Shown: positions 12,059-23,805, numbered from the stretch's first letter. The stretch: DNA of 64,000 nucleotides from Isoetes taiwanensis (GCA_021234155.1 JAJEKV010000104.1:3461985-3525984), one strand, 5' to 3'. Notes: generated by a model from the letters alone, not told the origin. Translations and numbers: made by a program.

Positions 12059-12106
<48 letters not shown>
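12059..12106. repeat. (TTA)n microsatellite
   Basis: About 16 uninterrupted TTA/TAT triplets directly abutting a T-run. Seen from the minus strand it follows the poly(A) of the LINE to its right, which is a usual place for such a tract. Confidence 0.9.
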
Positions 12107-12107
<1 letters not shown>

Positions 12108-14350
12108 TTTTTTTTTTTTTTTTTTTGAGGGAATGAGATTTTTTCCATTAATTATATATTAGAAAATCCATAATATCCAAGTATTTGACCAAGAGAGATC
12201 AAAATACTGGAGATAGGTTGAGCAAAACATAAATTGAAGCCTAGTAATATCCAAGTGCATATCCAAAAATAATGGAATGATATGCCTTATGAAGCCAAAA
12301 AATATAGTTCATGATTTGAGAGATTAAGAAAATAAAAGCTTGAGTATGTAAACTGAAGTTCTGCTTCCTGACAATCTGAGAGATTGGAAAATCCTTGTGA
12401 TAGTAGAAGCACAGAGTCGTCAATTACCTGAGAGATAAAGATGAAGTAGACAACAAGATGGCAAGTTAAAAAGAAAACAGAATTTATGGATCAAGGAATG
12501 GGAAACGGTCGGAAAAAGCTGGGTTTAGGATAAAATTGGTTTTCTTTCCCCAGTCCAAGCACTCCAGCAAGTCAGAAACACATGAAATGGCCATTAGGAT
12601 AAGCAAATTTCCATATGTATCTGCTTTACACTTGTGATAGTAGTAGCATTCCCTGTAGAAATTGAACTGCTTGTCTGTCATATGCATGCTGGTAGTTTCC
12701 ATAAACCAGAATAATGTAATCATCTGATAGGTGCTTTTGCAGAACTCATAAGCCCATTGGATCTCAGAGACCAGAAATTCATGAAGGCTTGGGAATATTC
12801 TGTCATGGATTTTTTATTTCCAATAATAATCCTGATGAGCATTCACCTGAGTGTTCATCTGCCCCTTATATCTGATAGCTTCCGTAAGATCAAAGCTAGT
12901 GTCCAGATCCCTCTTGCAAAACTCCAGATATTCTGGCACAATCATAATAAAGACTACTATTAGTATTTGAGCAATGCAATTTAAATAAATCAAACTTTCC
13001 ATAGAAACTCCCAATACTATTCCATCTTTCATTAAATGATTCTGTCTGTCCCTTTTGAACAGTAACAGTACTTTGCAGATCATGAATAACATTTATTTTA
13101 ATCCAAAAAATGGAGGTCGAATGATTTCCATATAGGCATCTGTTCCTGTGTTTCCATATATTCCACAACATAATGAAAAGAATAGTGTTGTAGAAAGCAT
13201 CATTGGTTAGAAAATAATCAATAAAAGAATTAGCCTTTTTGACTCTGAATTTATCTTCACACCAAATCCATAAATCATTTAATTTCCTGCAATGAAAGAT
13301 GTGAGACATAGACTCAACTGAATCTTGACATAAAAGACATATAGAGGAAATTGGAGTCAGTCCCTTTTTCAACCTGCTAGGATTATATAGCTTAGCTGCA
13401 GATTCTAAATTTGGGAGGCTTTTATTTGCTAATAGCCAAATAAAGAAGGAAGTTCTGGGGGTACAGAAAGAGAGCCAGATATTATTGCAGAGTTTAGAAT
13501 CCAAATCATCATTTAAATTCCAATAATGCTTAGCTTTAGAAGGCCTATCATTATTTGCAAGCAAACTGTAGATCATGGAAACCTTATATTTAGGCTTGCC
13601 TTTACATATCCAATCCATAGGCAAGTCATTACTCCCAAGATTAACATTTGATAAGAAGGCTTTAATGTAATTATATAGCTTTTTATCAGACAGAGTTCCA
13701 TTCACCTTCCTTTTTAAGGCTGTCCAAGTGATCCATCTGTTATCAATATGAAGATTCCCAATGACATTAATACCAGCATTTTTCCATTTTCTGTATATAT
13801 TCTAGGATGCTTAAAAGCAAGGGGAGTGCTTCTAGAATTTGAAAGAGTGGAATTCCAAAATATAGAAGTGTGAGAGTTGAAATTACTTACCCCCTGATGT
13901 TCAAAGCTACCCGAGATTTTATTCCAAGCAATAATCATGTTTCTCATAATTGGGGAAATGTCAGGAGCAGGCTGGATAGGAAAGAAAGCAGAAGAAGGCA
14001 GAAAATGCTCTACTGTTGGATGGCCCTTAAATTTACACTTTTGAAGCCAATATTTAATGAAGACAGTAGCAGGATTATTATTTTGAAATAGAGCTTTCCA
14101 AATGTATTTGCCAACTAAAGCTGATCCTTGAAGGAAAAGATTTTTACAACCAATACCTCCCTTTGATTTTGGCTTAGTCAAGTAATTCCAATTAATGAGA
14201 TGACTTTTACCCCGAATGAAGTTTCTGATAATTTTCTCTAACTGCAAATAAATAGACTTTGGAGCAAGCAGCAAAAGACTGTTTGGAGTTGACTGATTAG
14301 TTACCTCTAAAACAAATGCAAGAATGACATCCCTCTTATCTATAGCTACT
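12107..14350 (-). mobile_element. 5'-truncated plant L1-type LINE
   Basis: Minus strand. The T-run at 12107-12126 is the poly(A) tail. Two frames carry the C-terminal part of a LINE ORF2 (14274-13714 and 13705-12896), and about 650 bp of 3' sequence follows. The reverse transcriptase active-site domain and the endonuclease are absent, as expected of a 5'-truncated insertion. I could not find a target-site duplication. Confidence 0.8.
12896..14274 (-). pseudogene. LINE ORF2 C-terminal region (thumb to zf-RVT), two frames
   Basis: The upstream frame (14274-13714) has FIRGKSHLINWNYLTKPKSK and GGIGCKNLFLQGSALVGKYI, the block that follows the reverse transcriptase in plant L1 elements (W..V..PK..GG.G..N). 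The downstream frame (13705-12896) holds zf-RVT: ICLLCQDSVESMSHIFHCRK (C-x2-C...H-x3-C), followed by the typical W-x-LWNIWKHRNRCLY block. A stop or frame change lies between them near 13710. Confidence 0.8.
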
Positions 14351-14454
14351 ATTTTGGCAACTTCTATTTTTTAAGGATGCGCAAAAGGTACTATGTTTAA
14401 TAAGTTATGACAACAACTATTTTGAGAGCATGGATAGAAGTTACTATTTTATAG

Positions 14455-14830
14455 CAAGTGGTTACGTGCTTTTGCATCTTCTGCGCAGACGTGTTCAGTG
14501 GATTCTGTACACAACTACCTTTTTTGATGCAGCGAGACCTAATGAAAGCCTCCGCGCAGAAAAAGTGGCATTCGCAAAATCATTAGACGCATCCGCACCA
14601 AACGCAACAAAAGGGAGGGGATTGGGGATGGGGGAAGAAAAAAAGATCGTGAATGCCATGTTTTCTACACCGACACTTTTATTGGGCTCCCTGCAAAATA
14701 GGTAGTTGTGGTGTAGTAGGACCCACTGAATGCGTCCACGCAGAAGTCGACGCATTCGCAAGACGCACAAGATGCTTCTGCGCCATGAATAAAAGTTTTG
14801 GAAAAATATATATATATACAAGTGGTTGTA
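14455..14830. repeat. MITE-like imperfect inverted repeat
   Basis: The left arm (about 14478-14575: CTTCTGCGCAGACG, later GTGGATTCTGTACACAACTA and AGTGGCATTCGC) is mirrored by the right arm (about 14650-14748: ATGGCATTC, GTAGTTGTGGTGTAGTAGG, CACTGAATGCGTCCACGCAG). The arms flank a purine-rich centre near 14610-14645. Outer words CAAGTGGTTACG and CAAGTGGTTGTAC are direct rather than inverted. No coding sequence. A nonautonomous DNA transposon is the most likely identity. Confidence 0.55.
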
Positions 14831-15300
14831 CTATGAGGGAGTGTACAAATTTTGAGCCATCCAAAGAAGATTCTATAAAGATTCTCTTAGATTCTTCAAC
14901 ACTCAGAAAATATTTCTCTAGATTCTCGAAGATTTTATGAAGATTCCCTTACATTCCCTTGGATTCTCTTGAGATTCTCATAAATTCTTTAAGATTCTCT
15001 TAAGATTCCCCTAAATTCACAAAGATTAACCCAAATTTCCTCTAGATTCTCCAAGATTCTATGTAGCTTCTCCTAAATTTCCATAGATTCTATGAATATT
15101 CCCATGCAAAACACATCCAATATGAAAGATTCCCTAAGATTCCAAAAAGGTTCTTCTAGATTCTTAAGATTCTACAAAGATTTCTCTAGATTCTCTAAGA
15201 TTGTATATAGATTTTATATAGATTCCCCTAGATTCCTTTAGATATTATATATATTCCCTTAGATTCCATTAGATCTATGTACATTCCCCTAAATTCTCCA

Positions 15301-16239
15301 AGATCCCATTAAAGATCATGTAGATTCTCAAAGACTTTATGAAGATGCACTTAGATTCTGCTAGATTTCCTAAGATTCTCTTAAGATTCCCATAGATGCC
15401 CTAACTCTGTTGAGATTTCTCTAGATTCCCCAAGTTTCTATGAAGATTCTCCTAGGTCCCCTTAGATTCTATGAGGATTCCCCCAGATTCTTCAAGATTT
15501 TATCAAGATTCCCCTAGATTCTCAAAGATTTTATAAAGATTCGCTTAGATTCTTAAAGATTCTATTGTGATTCCCATAGATTCTCTAAGATTTTATTGAG
15601 ATTCCTTTACATTCTTTCAGATCCTATGAAGATTCCCTAGATTCTCTTACATTCCCACAGATTCCATAAGATTCCAAGATTCCAGGAAGATTCTTAGTAT
15701 TCGATCATATTCACTTCAACTGCAGCGGAACGATATCAAACCACTACTCATTGGAAAGCTCTCGATGAGAGGAATCCAATGACGTGGGCCCCACCTTTAT
15801 CCGATCCCTTTGCTGCAAGTTACAGGCCTTTGAAGACAATGACAAAAAAAGAAGCTTCCTCGAAAATCCTTCCATAAATGTTGATGCCACCTAATTACTT
15901 TTTTATTAAATGAGGATGCCACCTCAACACCTTTAATAAAATAAATTGCAACTTAATAAAAAACTTAATGGCCAGGATTTCTCCTCCCCTTTTTGATCCA
16001 AGGGCTGAGATTGGCTACATCAAAAAGCATCTTTAGGGACCTTCCTTGCACCTTCCCTACAAAAGTCAAGGGCTATGATTTTGCCTTCCCCCTTTGATCC
16101 GACGGTCTAGAGGCATGGTGCATGTCCCATGCATGACCCCATGTAGATCCTAAGGCCGTAGTTGTGCCACCTCATTGGTCCCCAAACAGACGGCCTAGAT
16201 TGATTTAAATATGTAATCTATCCATGGGTACATCGTTAA
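15301..16239 (+). repeat. 939-bp tandem unit, copy 1
   Basis: Begins AGATCCCATTAAAGATCATG. The identical start recurs at 16240 and 17179, giving a period of 939 bp. Copies 1 and 2 differ at only a few bases by eye. Confidence 0.9.
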
Positions 16240-17178
16240 AGATCCCATTAAAGATCATGTAGATTCTCAAAGACTTTATGAAGATGCACTTAGATTCTGC
16301 TAGATTTCCTAAGATTCTCTTAAGATTCCCATAGATGCCCTAACTCTGTTGAGATTTCTCTAGATTCCCCAAGTTTCTATGAAGATTCTCCTAGGTCCCC
16401 TTAGATTCTATGAGGATTCCCCCAGATTCTTCAAGATTTTATCAAGATTCCCCTAGATTCTCAAAGATTTTATAAAGATTCGCTTAGATTCTTAAAGATT
16501 CTATTGTGATTCCCATAGATTCCCTAAGATTTTATTGAGATTCCTTTACATTCTTTCAGATCCTATGAAGATTCCCTAGATTCTCTTACATTCTCACAGA
16601 TTCCATAAGATTCTAAGATTCCAGGAAGATTCTTAGTATTCGATCATATTCACTTCAACTGCAGCGGAACGATACCAAACCACTACTCATTGGAAAGCCC
16701 TCGATGAGAGGAATCCAATGGCATGGGCCCCACCTTTATCCGATCCCTTTGCTGCAAGTTACAGGTCTTTGAAGACAATGACAAAAAAAGAAGCTTCCTC
16801 GAAAATCCTTCCATAAATGTTGATGCCACCTAATTACTTTTTTATTAAATGAGGATGCCACCTCAACACCTTTAATAAAATAAATTGCAACTTAATAAAA
16901 AACTTAATGGCCAAGATTTCTCCTCCCCTTTTTGATCCAAGGGCTGAGATTGGCTACATCAAAAAGCATCTTTAGGGACCTTCCTTGCACCTTCCCTACA
17001 AAAGTCAAGGGCTATGATTTTGCCTTCCCCCTTTGATCCGACGGTCTAGAGGCATGGTGCATGTCCCATGCATGACCCCATGTAGATCCTAAGGCCGTAG
17101 TTGTGCCACCTCATTGGTCCCCAAACAGACGGCCTAGATTGATTTAAATATGTAATCTATCCATGGGTACATCGTTAA
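16240..17178 (+). repeat. 939-bp tandem unit, copy 2
   Basis: Near-identical to copy 1 across its whole length, including the unique part with TTTGATCCGACGGTCTAGAG. The high identity suggests a recent duplication or homogenisation. Confidence 0.9.
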
Positions 17179-17905
17179 AGATCCCATTAAAGATCATGTA
17201 GATTCTCAAAGACTTTATGAAGATGCACTTAGATTCTCAAGCTAGATAATGATTCTCTTAAGATTCCCATAGATGCCCTAACTTTTTTTTCTCTAGATTC
17301 CCCAAGTTTCTATGAAGATTCTCCTAGGTCCCCTTAGATTCTAGAGGATTCCCCCCGCATTCTTCAAGATTTTATCAAGATTCCCCTAGATTCTCAAAGA
17401 TTTTATAAAGATTCGCTTAGATTCTTAAAGATTCTATTGTGATTCCCATAGATTTTCTAAGATTTTATTGAGATTTTTACATTTTTTCAGATCCTATAAA
17501 GATTCCCTAGATTCTCTTTTCTCAAATAAGATTTTAAGATTCCGTGAAGATTCTTATATTCATCATATTCACTTCAACCGCAAATGAACGATATTTTAAG
17601 CACATGAGGAATCCAATGGCTTGGGCCCCATTCTTCCGACACCCCTTTGCCAACTTTGAACTCAATCCAAAAAGAAGCTTGAAAAGGTAAATGAGTTTTT
17701 GATTTTATTTTAAAATAAAAACTTAATAAAATCTTAATGAAAATTTTTTAGATTCAAGGGGCTTTGCCTACATCAAAAAGCTCCCTTCCTTGCAATTCTA
17801 GCAATTCAAGGGCTAACCTATCCATGTAGCCCCAATGCCATCTTCAAACCTCATTGGTCCCCAAAAAAATCAATTCTATGGACACATATATAATAATTTT
17901 ATATA
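17179..17905 (+). repeat. 939-bp tandem unit, copy 3, with many small deletions
   Basis: Starts like copies 1 and 2, but from about 17235 onward it shows a dense series of short deletions and, towards the right end, whole words missing. The remaining words stay in the same order as in copies 1 and 2 up to the T-run of the next LINE. It is either real decay or poor consensus in a repeat. Confidence 0.75.
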
Positions 17906-17916
17906 TTAGATCTAAG

Positions 17917-17920
<4 letters not shown>

Positions 17921-17948
<28 letters not shown>

Positions 17949-18950
17949 TGTCTACATGCTTTATTTACCAATCAAAATTATAACAACATAAAATGCAAAG
18001 ACAAGATTATAACCTCAGTGGACAAACTAATCCAACTGACATCAACAACGTGTCTATTGAATCTGAAGGTAAGTATGCCAAATTAGTACTTTCTTCTCTT
18101 GATCAAGAGAAGAATAATTATAAACCATAACAATTTTATTCTGTATTCCACTGAAGAAGATTCTCATCTAGAGTATCCATGCCTTTAGAGATAGATACTC
18201 TCCTTCTCTTCCAGATCAACTATAAAAGCCAGCCACACGCAAGATGAAAAACTCGTTTTCGCCATTTGTGCCATGCATCAAGATCGATAGCGAGCAAAAC
18301 TTGCTGGCTAGATCGAGACGTGTCAAATAGGGCTAACAACTAGGACCATGCCTGACGAAGCCGCTGACACAAGAAAAAACAATGCTCAATACTCTCAACC
18401 CTTTGCTTACATAAAGGACAGATCTATGAAACCTGATTATCAATTTTATGGACTAGCCTATTAACTCTGAGGCATCCTTGGATCACTTGCCACCACAAAA
18501 CCGGCACTTTGGGATGAAGCAACTTATTTCATACCCATGACAAACACTTTTCCACTTTGGATGAGGGACCTGAAGATGCCATCTATTAGATGGAGGCAAG
18601 ATTTCATAATGCAGAAATAATTTATACACAGAAGAAACAAAGCGTCCTAGCTACCCTGATGGCAATCCCATACAGTTAATTCAATTTGTGGGCCAGAATC
18701 CCGTGGCAATAATGCAGCAATACGAGTCCAAATTACTCTATCCCATCTGTGCACTAAGATTTTTGTTCTAAATACTTCCCATGAAATGAGATGATCAGAC
18801 TCATACCAAGCTGCAATAGTGCTTATACTAGCTGCTATCTATCGTTGTTGTGTCTTTGGATGAACAAGAACAACACTTAGAGGCACATTTTTAGGAGTGC
18901 CCTGCAAAGGATTCCACCAGCATGGAGTATTGAAATAAAAAAGAGACCTG
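17921..18950 (-). mobile_element. LINE 3' fragment (zf-RVT region), minus strand
   Basis: The T-run at 17919-17942 is the poly(A). On the minus strand near 18440-18390 I read ICPLCKQRVESIEHCFFLC, the zf-RVT zinc motif (C-x2-C...H-x4-C) of plant L1 ORF2. Near 18950-18880 a stretch translates as FYFNTPWWWNPLQGTPK, the upstream ORF2 linker. Stops interrupt all frames. It is a second, different LINE from that at 12107-14350. Confidence 0.7.
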
Positions 18951-19224
18951 GAAGTGTCCCAAGTACCAAGCAACCCCGTTAGAAAGGGAGAAGCGTTAGG
19001 ATACGGATCTAAGAATTACTATGGAGAAAATTACAAAAGCGATCGAAATTATTTACAGCCACTTCTACGAATGACAACCTTTATTTCTAAAACCTCTTTA
19101 TTGGCTAGGAATGGAGCCGAGCTAGGTTATAGTGATTCAGATTGCCCAGAGGCTTGGTATGTTACCAATCATGGAAGATTATTAAACTCTAATTTCATAT
19201 ATGGCAGTAATGAATACCAGATGG

Positions 19225-19400
19225 GTCCTATGGTAAGACATTAAATTGCCATACCCAAGATCACGGGTTCAACACCTCGTTGTGAAAGTGACCATGCATT
19301 GTAAAGTTGGTGGTGGAAGGATCCACTTCAACATGCTCACATTTGTATAGCCTCAGGTGCAATAACGAAGCTAGATGAAGTCGTCTTTATTATTATTTCA
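19225..19400 (+). repeat. Possible tRNA-derived SINE
   Basis: A box A-like word TGGTAAGACATT at 19231-19242 is followed by a box B-like word GGTTCAACACC at 19266-19276 (9 of 11 to GGTTCGANTCC), spaced as in tRNA genes. No target duplication found. A (TTA)-rich stretch at 19387-19400 could be its tail. Weak. Confidence 0.35.
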
Positions 19401-21467
19401 ACTGGATGGGGTTATGCAGGCCTACACGAGAATGGTTTATATGTTATTCACCACGAGCCAAGGGAAAGGCAAGGAATCTAAACCATTACGAGATGAAGCA
19501 ATTGGATCTTCACAGTCAGCAGCTTGAAATTTTGCATAAACTTCAACTCATATGCTGATAATCACCCCATATCCATTTAGTGTGAAGAATGGGCGATAGA
19601 AAAGATCTATAATCCCTGCAACATGTTATAGAGCGTAGGGTGCTAAAAAATAAACATGTCGCAATAATAGTTAGACAAGAATTTGCTCTTCTTAACCAGA
19701 GGTCTGATAAGATGTCATTTTTAACTAGTAATGTTCATGGGAGTAATATAAGAAAACGCCACTTGTTACCATTGTAATGTGCATATATGGCTAATCTTGG
19801 TTTATGGCACCTTCAAATGATCCTAAATAATGCTAATGTAATTCAAGCACTAGATATATTACTGGAAGGTTTGTAGCTATACATTTTCTTTAAAGAATAA
19901 CGTTGCCCCTGACATCTCTAGTATTCTGCAGATAAGCCTTGAAGCATGGTCCTGAAGCTCTAGATTGATCACGATATTAGGTGCTTCTATGGATTTCAGT
20001 GCAGTAGATCATTCCCAATAAACTTTGAACAAGTATGAGCTAAATGGCTTTATGGACTAACTGTCACCGAATATGAGCTGGATATCTTTTTGGAATGTAC
20101 CCTGGTTGACATATGCAGAACAATGGGAGCCAAAACATGGGAGTGTGCTATATAGAGATTCACGTTCCTTTCATGGAGGTGCCGATGATTGGACATCCTC
20201 TACTTGGCTTTATTTAAGTCCCTTCACTCTACTTCTCGTTTTGATGGAGATGCCTTTGATTTGGATGTGGACCTGGTTCTCCTTCCTAGGAGCAATTGAG
20301 TGTTTGGTCCAGTGGTAACACACTAGTAGTGTAAATAGGTCCCAAGTTTATGAACGTCTAGAATGCTTTCAATGGGTAGGATCCAATAAACACCGCTTAA
20401 GAGTGCTTCAAGGGGCAAGACCTAAAAATTAGTTTTCCTTCCTATTTACTTGTATGAGGTGTTGTGCTCCCTACGATCAAGTATATTTTAAACATGCTGA
20501 TTTTGTGCGCCTTGCATAAATAAATAGAGAAAAATGTGATTTTCTTTCATGCTATCGCCCATTGCGCTTTATAGCTATCAAAATAAAAAAGCCTTCACCC
20601 ATACTTAGAGAAAGTGTTGTAATGGCCTCCAATAGAATGCCTTGATTTGTCAATGATTGAAATTGCAACTTGCATTTTGAATAGAACACAAATCAATATA
20701 ATAAATAATTGTGACATTTGTAATTGGTTTAAAATTGGTACAATGAGAGGACATGATTCCATGAACTTATCTACATATGGATATCCCTGTTATAAAATAT
20801 AAGTTGGTGGCAAGATGTCTTTAATGATTAAAGTTGAGACCACAAGTAAAGAGAAAGATAACTATGCAGGATTGCACAATCCTCTCTTTTGCATAACATG
20901 TTGGATGGTAACGTATCTCTTCCTAATTGTTGGAACGGTAAAATTGTTATTTTCTTGCATGTTGCTATATGCGTGGAGGTACACTAATCATGTTTTTTCT
21001 TTTTTTCTCTTCTTTTTTTTTTTTCCCCGAAAGTTCTACAATTCTGATTTTGTTAGTCGAGTCTCGTTTAATCCTTACAATGACAACCATTCAGTTCTTA
21101 GCTTATTCATTGATAAAAGATGTGACATATAAAGAGAGATTTGCGGACAAGAAGGTATATATGACAATTGCACTTAAAGCCGTAGCATGCAAGGTCAATT
21201 TTATGGTAAGTGTAGTGGGGTGACGTGTGGAACGTGCACCGTAGGTTGTGGATCATTGCAACTTTGAAATAAGTCACAATTATATTTGTTACCTACTTTA
21301 GACAACATCCGTATGGTCGATGTGGGATGGGATACCTCTGAAAAGTGTAACATATGACATTTGTGGAAATTGTTCAGACATGTTGCAATTGTGCGTAGAA
21401 TAAAAAGAGCACAAGTCATACTGGTAATATGAATATATTCTCGTTTGTGGATTTGGTGACACATTTC
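19401..21467. other. No recognised gene
   Basis: About 2 kb of AT-rich sequence. The frames at 20073-20318 and 20815-21132 give hydrophobic translations without a motif I recognise, and codon use does not look like a gene. A long T-run sits at 20998-21025. Confidence 0.4.
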
Positions 21468-21479
21468 ACCTAGCTTTTT

Positions 21480-21766
21480 CGGGTTTTTTTTTTTTTTTTT
21501 TTTTATTGAAGGACCTCAACCTATTCACCATCACATCTTGAGTAAAGTAGCTACATCACATTCTACATATAACATGGAAGCCAATCCACTACCTAGTCGC
21601 GATACCTTATGCAAGGAGCTGCTTTGCATGTGATTAATTAGTACATATGGCAGGGTTAATGTCTCTACCATAGGACCGCTTGGTCATACTTGAACTTGTG
21701 ACCTTGGGGCAATAAATTTTTAAGATCTTCATTACTAGACCAATGTTGGCAAGGTCTTGCCACTAG
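21480..21766 (-). mobile_element. tRNA-derived SINE with target-site duplication
   Basis: On the minus strand: head at 21766, box A-like TGGTCTAGTAATG (21742-21730), box B-like AAGTTCAAGTATG around 21697-21685, body, then poly(A) seen as the T-run 21484-21504. It is flanked by ACCTAGCTTTTT at 21468-21479 and again at 21767-21778, a 12-bp direct repeat. Length about 287 bp. SINEs of this build are moved by LINE proteins. I do not know the family. Confidence 0.65.
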
Positions 21767-21919
21767 ACCTAGCTTTTTTGTCTATTATTCAAAATGTAAT
21801 GGACTAGAATTTAATCATAGCTTTGGAATGTGCTTTAAGATAGAATCTAGCCTTAAACCAATATAGTGCTCCATATTCTTCCATGTTATATGTCAAACAA
21901 CTACAAGATTAGTACAGAC

Positions 21920-22496
21920 ACTAGACACAGAATTACAGCCACAGAAGAAACATTGTGTTGAAGCGGAAGTGCAGACATTGGAAAGGGAACATGTTGAGGT
22001 GGGCGTACAGACATCTCCACAATCCCAAGGGGACCAGGAGTCGCAGTGCCGCACTAGCAGACAGGAGCAGGCTACCTCAGTATCTGTTACTAGGAGCCTG
22101 AACTTGCGTATTATAGGGGTTGCAGAGGCAGAAGATGATGCCCTTTCTGATATGGATGCTGCTTTGCATTTTTTCACTGATGTCATGCATGTGAAGGCTG
22201 GTGGAGTTGTCTCCGCTGCTAGGGTGGGAGCGGCAAGACCTGATCGTCCTCGCCATCTTTTGGTTCGGTTTCAAGACACTCTTAGCCGCTTACATGTTCT
22301 TCAGCATGGAAACCATCTCAGAGGGACTAGTTTCTCAGTACAGGAGGACCTCTCCCCTCTTCAATTGTGTAACCGTAAGGAGGAGCTCTGCAAGGTGAGG
22401 GCAGCCCGCCTGCAAAAGAAATGGGCAGTGTACAGGGGAGGCGCAGCAATTATTCTAGATCAATGGCCTTCCAATCCTTGGACTGGCTATGTCTAG
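21920..22496 (+). pseudogene. LINE ORF1-like protein fragment
   Basis: The open frame (175 codons from 21969) carries LNLRIIGVAEAEDD, then PRHLLVRFQDTLSRLHVLQH and GTSFSVQEDLSPLQL..RKEEL, ending AVYRGGAAIILD. This order matches the RRM plus C-terminal domain of L1-type ORF1 proteins, where a strand-loop 'v.edlsp....r' precedes a 'ya.y...aii.dg' tail. No ORF2 follows before the TCTTA tail, so it looks internally deleted. It could be a nonautonomous LINE derivative. Confidence 0.5.
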
Positions 22497-22697
22497 ATAA
22501 TTTTAGAAGCATAAATTTACCACTAGCATTAGCATTATCTTATCTTATTCTTGGTAGCCTTTTAATATTTGGTTATTGTGTTTGGTGACGGGGCCTAGTC
22601 CCCGGGTTTTAGATGGGCTGTTGCCCTTGCATGTGCCGTCCCATAACCCGTTGGGTTCCCGTGGACGTAAAAATTCATCTTATCTTATCTTATCTTT
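22497..22697 (+). repeat. 3' tail ending in (TCTTA)n
   Basis: Follows the ORF1-like frame directly. It contains a GC-rich block (GGGGCCTAGTCCCCGGG and ACCCGTTGGGTTCCCGTGG) and ends in ATCTTATCTTATCTTATC. A shorter run of the same repeat lies at 22538-22553. Simple pentamer tails are typical of some LINE and SINE families. Confidence 0.5.
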
Positions 22698-23535
22698 TTG
22701 ATAAAAGAACAAGATAATATCAAGTTATTTCTAGAACAGCGTCAGCTATTTTGTACTTTAAGAAAGTACTTTTTGATACTCCTTTATTATATCCAACTGC
22801 AATGTCCACTGTGAATCACAAACTCTAAGAAGCTTAAGTAGCCAAATCATGTCACATTTGTTGTGTTGTCAATTTCTAAATTATCTTACATATACAATGC
22901 TAGAAATATGTCAGCATTTATGCCAATATGTAGCATAATAACAGGGGGTTTCTTTTGTATTTTTGTACGTTTTTTTCTATGGTTTTCATATGATTTGATG
23001 GGCGTATTGCACAAGACCTACTGTTTAGTATATCTAGAGTGCGCACTGTATTCTCATATTTAAATGACATATTATCTATGATTTTGCAATGGTTTAGCAT
23101 TTGCATATTTTTCCTTGAAAAATCAATTATTTTTAAGTTCCAAAAACAGACATGCAAGCATCGAGGTCCCTTATTTTAGGGTTCTTTGAGGAAAGGGTTT
23201 GCTTTACGGTTGCCAGCCAGATTTGCTTCTGGAGAAGAAACTTCTATATTCTTGCTCTCTGGAGGAGGGATTTGTATGGTGTCGGTTTTTTGTTTTGGGT
23301 TATTCATGGTAGGTTTCGGCAAGGCAGGGCAGCGTGGCTATGGCGGAGGAGTTCCGTGAAGGGCCGGATTTCAGAGTTGTTTGAAGGGCTGATGCACAGG
23401 AGCGAGCACATGACTGATGTTTTGCAGTGTGATGCAGAAAAGCAAGCAGAACAGTGTTGATGCACAGCAAGCAGACAGCGGATTTTGGGGATGTTTTGCA
23501 TTGGCCTTGATGGCATGGGCATGCCGGATTTGCAG
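22698..23535. other. No recognised gene; intron-like sequence before the ASL exon
   Basis: The reading frame at 23152-23460 has no motif I recognise. The T-rich stretch before 23535 ends GATTTGCAG, a plausible splice acceptor for the next feature. Confidence 0.35.
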
Positions 23536-23805
23536 GGCGAAGCTATTAACGAGGAGGAGATCATCAAGATTTTAGAGGGGCTTGATATGGTCGAGAATCA
23601 AATTGAAGAGGGAAAGTTCATCTGGAGATCTGACAGAGAAGACGTACATAGGAATATAGAAGCTGCTCTTATTGAAATGGTGGGTGAAGCTGCCAAAAAA
23701 ATTTATACATCAAGAAGTCGGTCCAATGATCAAGTAGTCACAGATGTGCGATTGTGGTGTCGAAATGCTGTTGATCAGTTAGTGTCGAGCATAGTCAGAC
23801 TTCAG
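23536..23805 (+). pseudogene. Argininosuccinate lyase exon (isolated)
   Basis: 90 codons between acceptor TTTGCAG and donor CAG|GTTTGC. The translation matches the early part of argininosuccinate lyase: GLDMVENQIEEGKFIWRSD, REDVHRNIEAALIEMVGEAA, then the signature region TSRSRSNDQVVTDVRLWC. The family usually has S-R-N-D-Q there; here an extra Ser sits between Arg and Asn. The enzyme makes arginine and fumarate from argininosuccinate, in plastids of plants. No other exon of the enzyme is recognisable on either side, so this is a captured or degraded fragment rather than a working gene. Confidence 0.75.

Larger units (their letters stand above)
14860..17905. repeat. AGATTCT/AGATTCC-rich satellite region
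   Basis: About 3 kb dominated by degenerate 10-20 bp variants of (A)AGATTCTnnTAGATTCCC. From 15301 on these are embedded in a larger 939-bp unit that also has a non-AGATTC part (about 15710-16239: CACTTCAACTGCAGCGGAAC, then GCCACCTCAACACC and others). No coding sequence. Confidence 0.85.

Noticed and set aside
14860-17905. Possible CRISPR or regulatory array of AGATTCT words
   Set aside because: Word spacing is irregular and spacers repeat with the 939-bp unit. It is a satellite.
18954-19244. Coding gene of 96 codons
   Set aside because: No recognisable domain, and the start lies in the 5' end of a LINE fragment on the other strand; probably chance.
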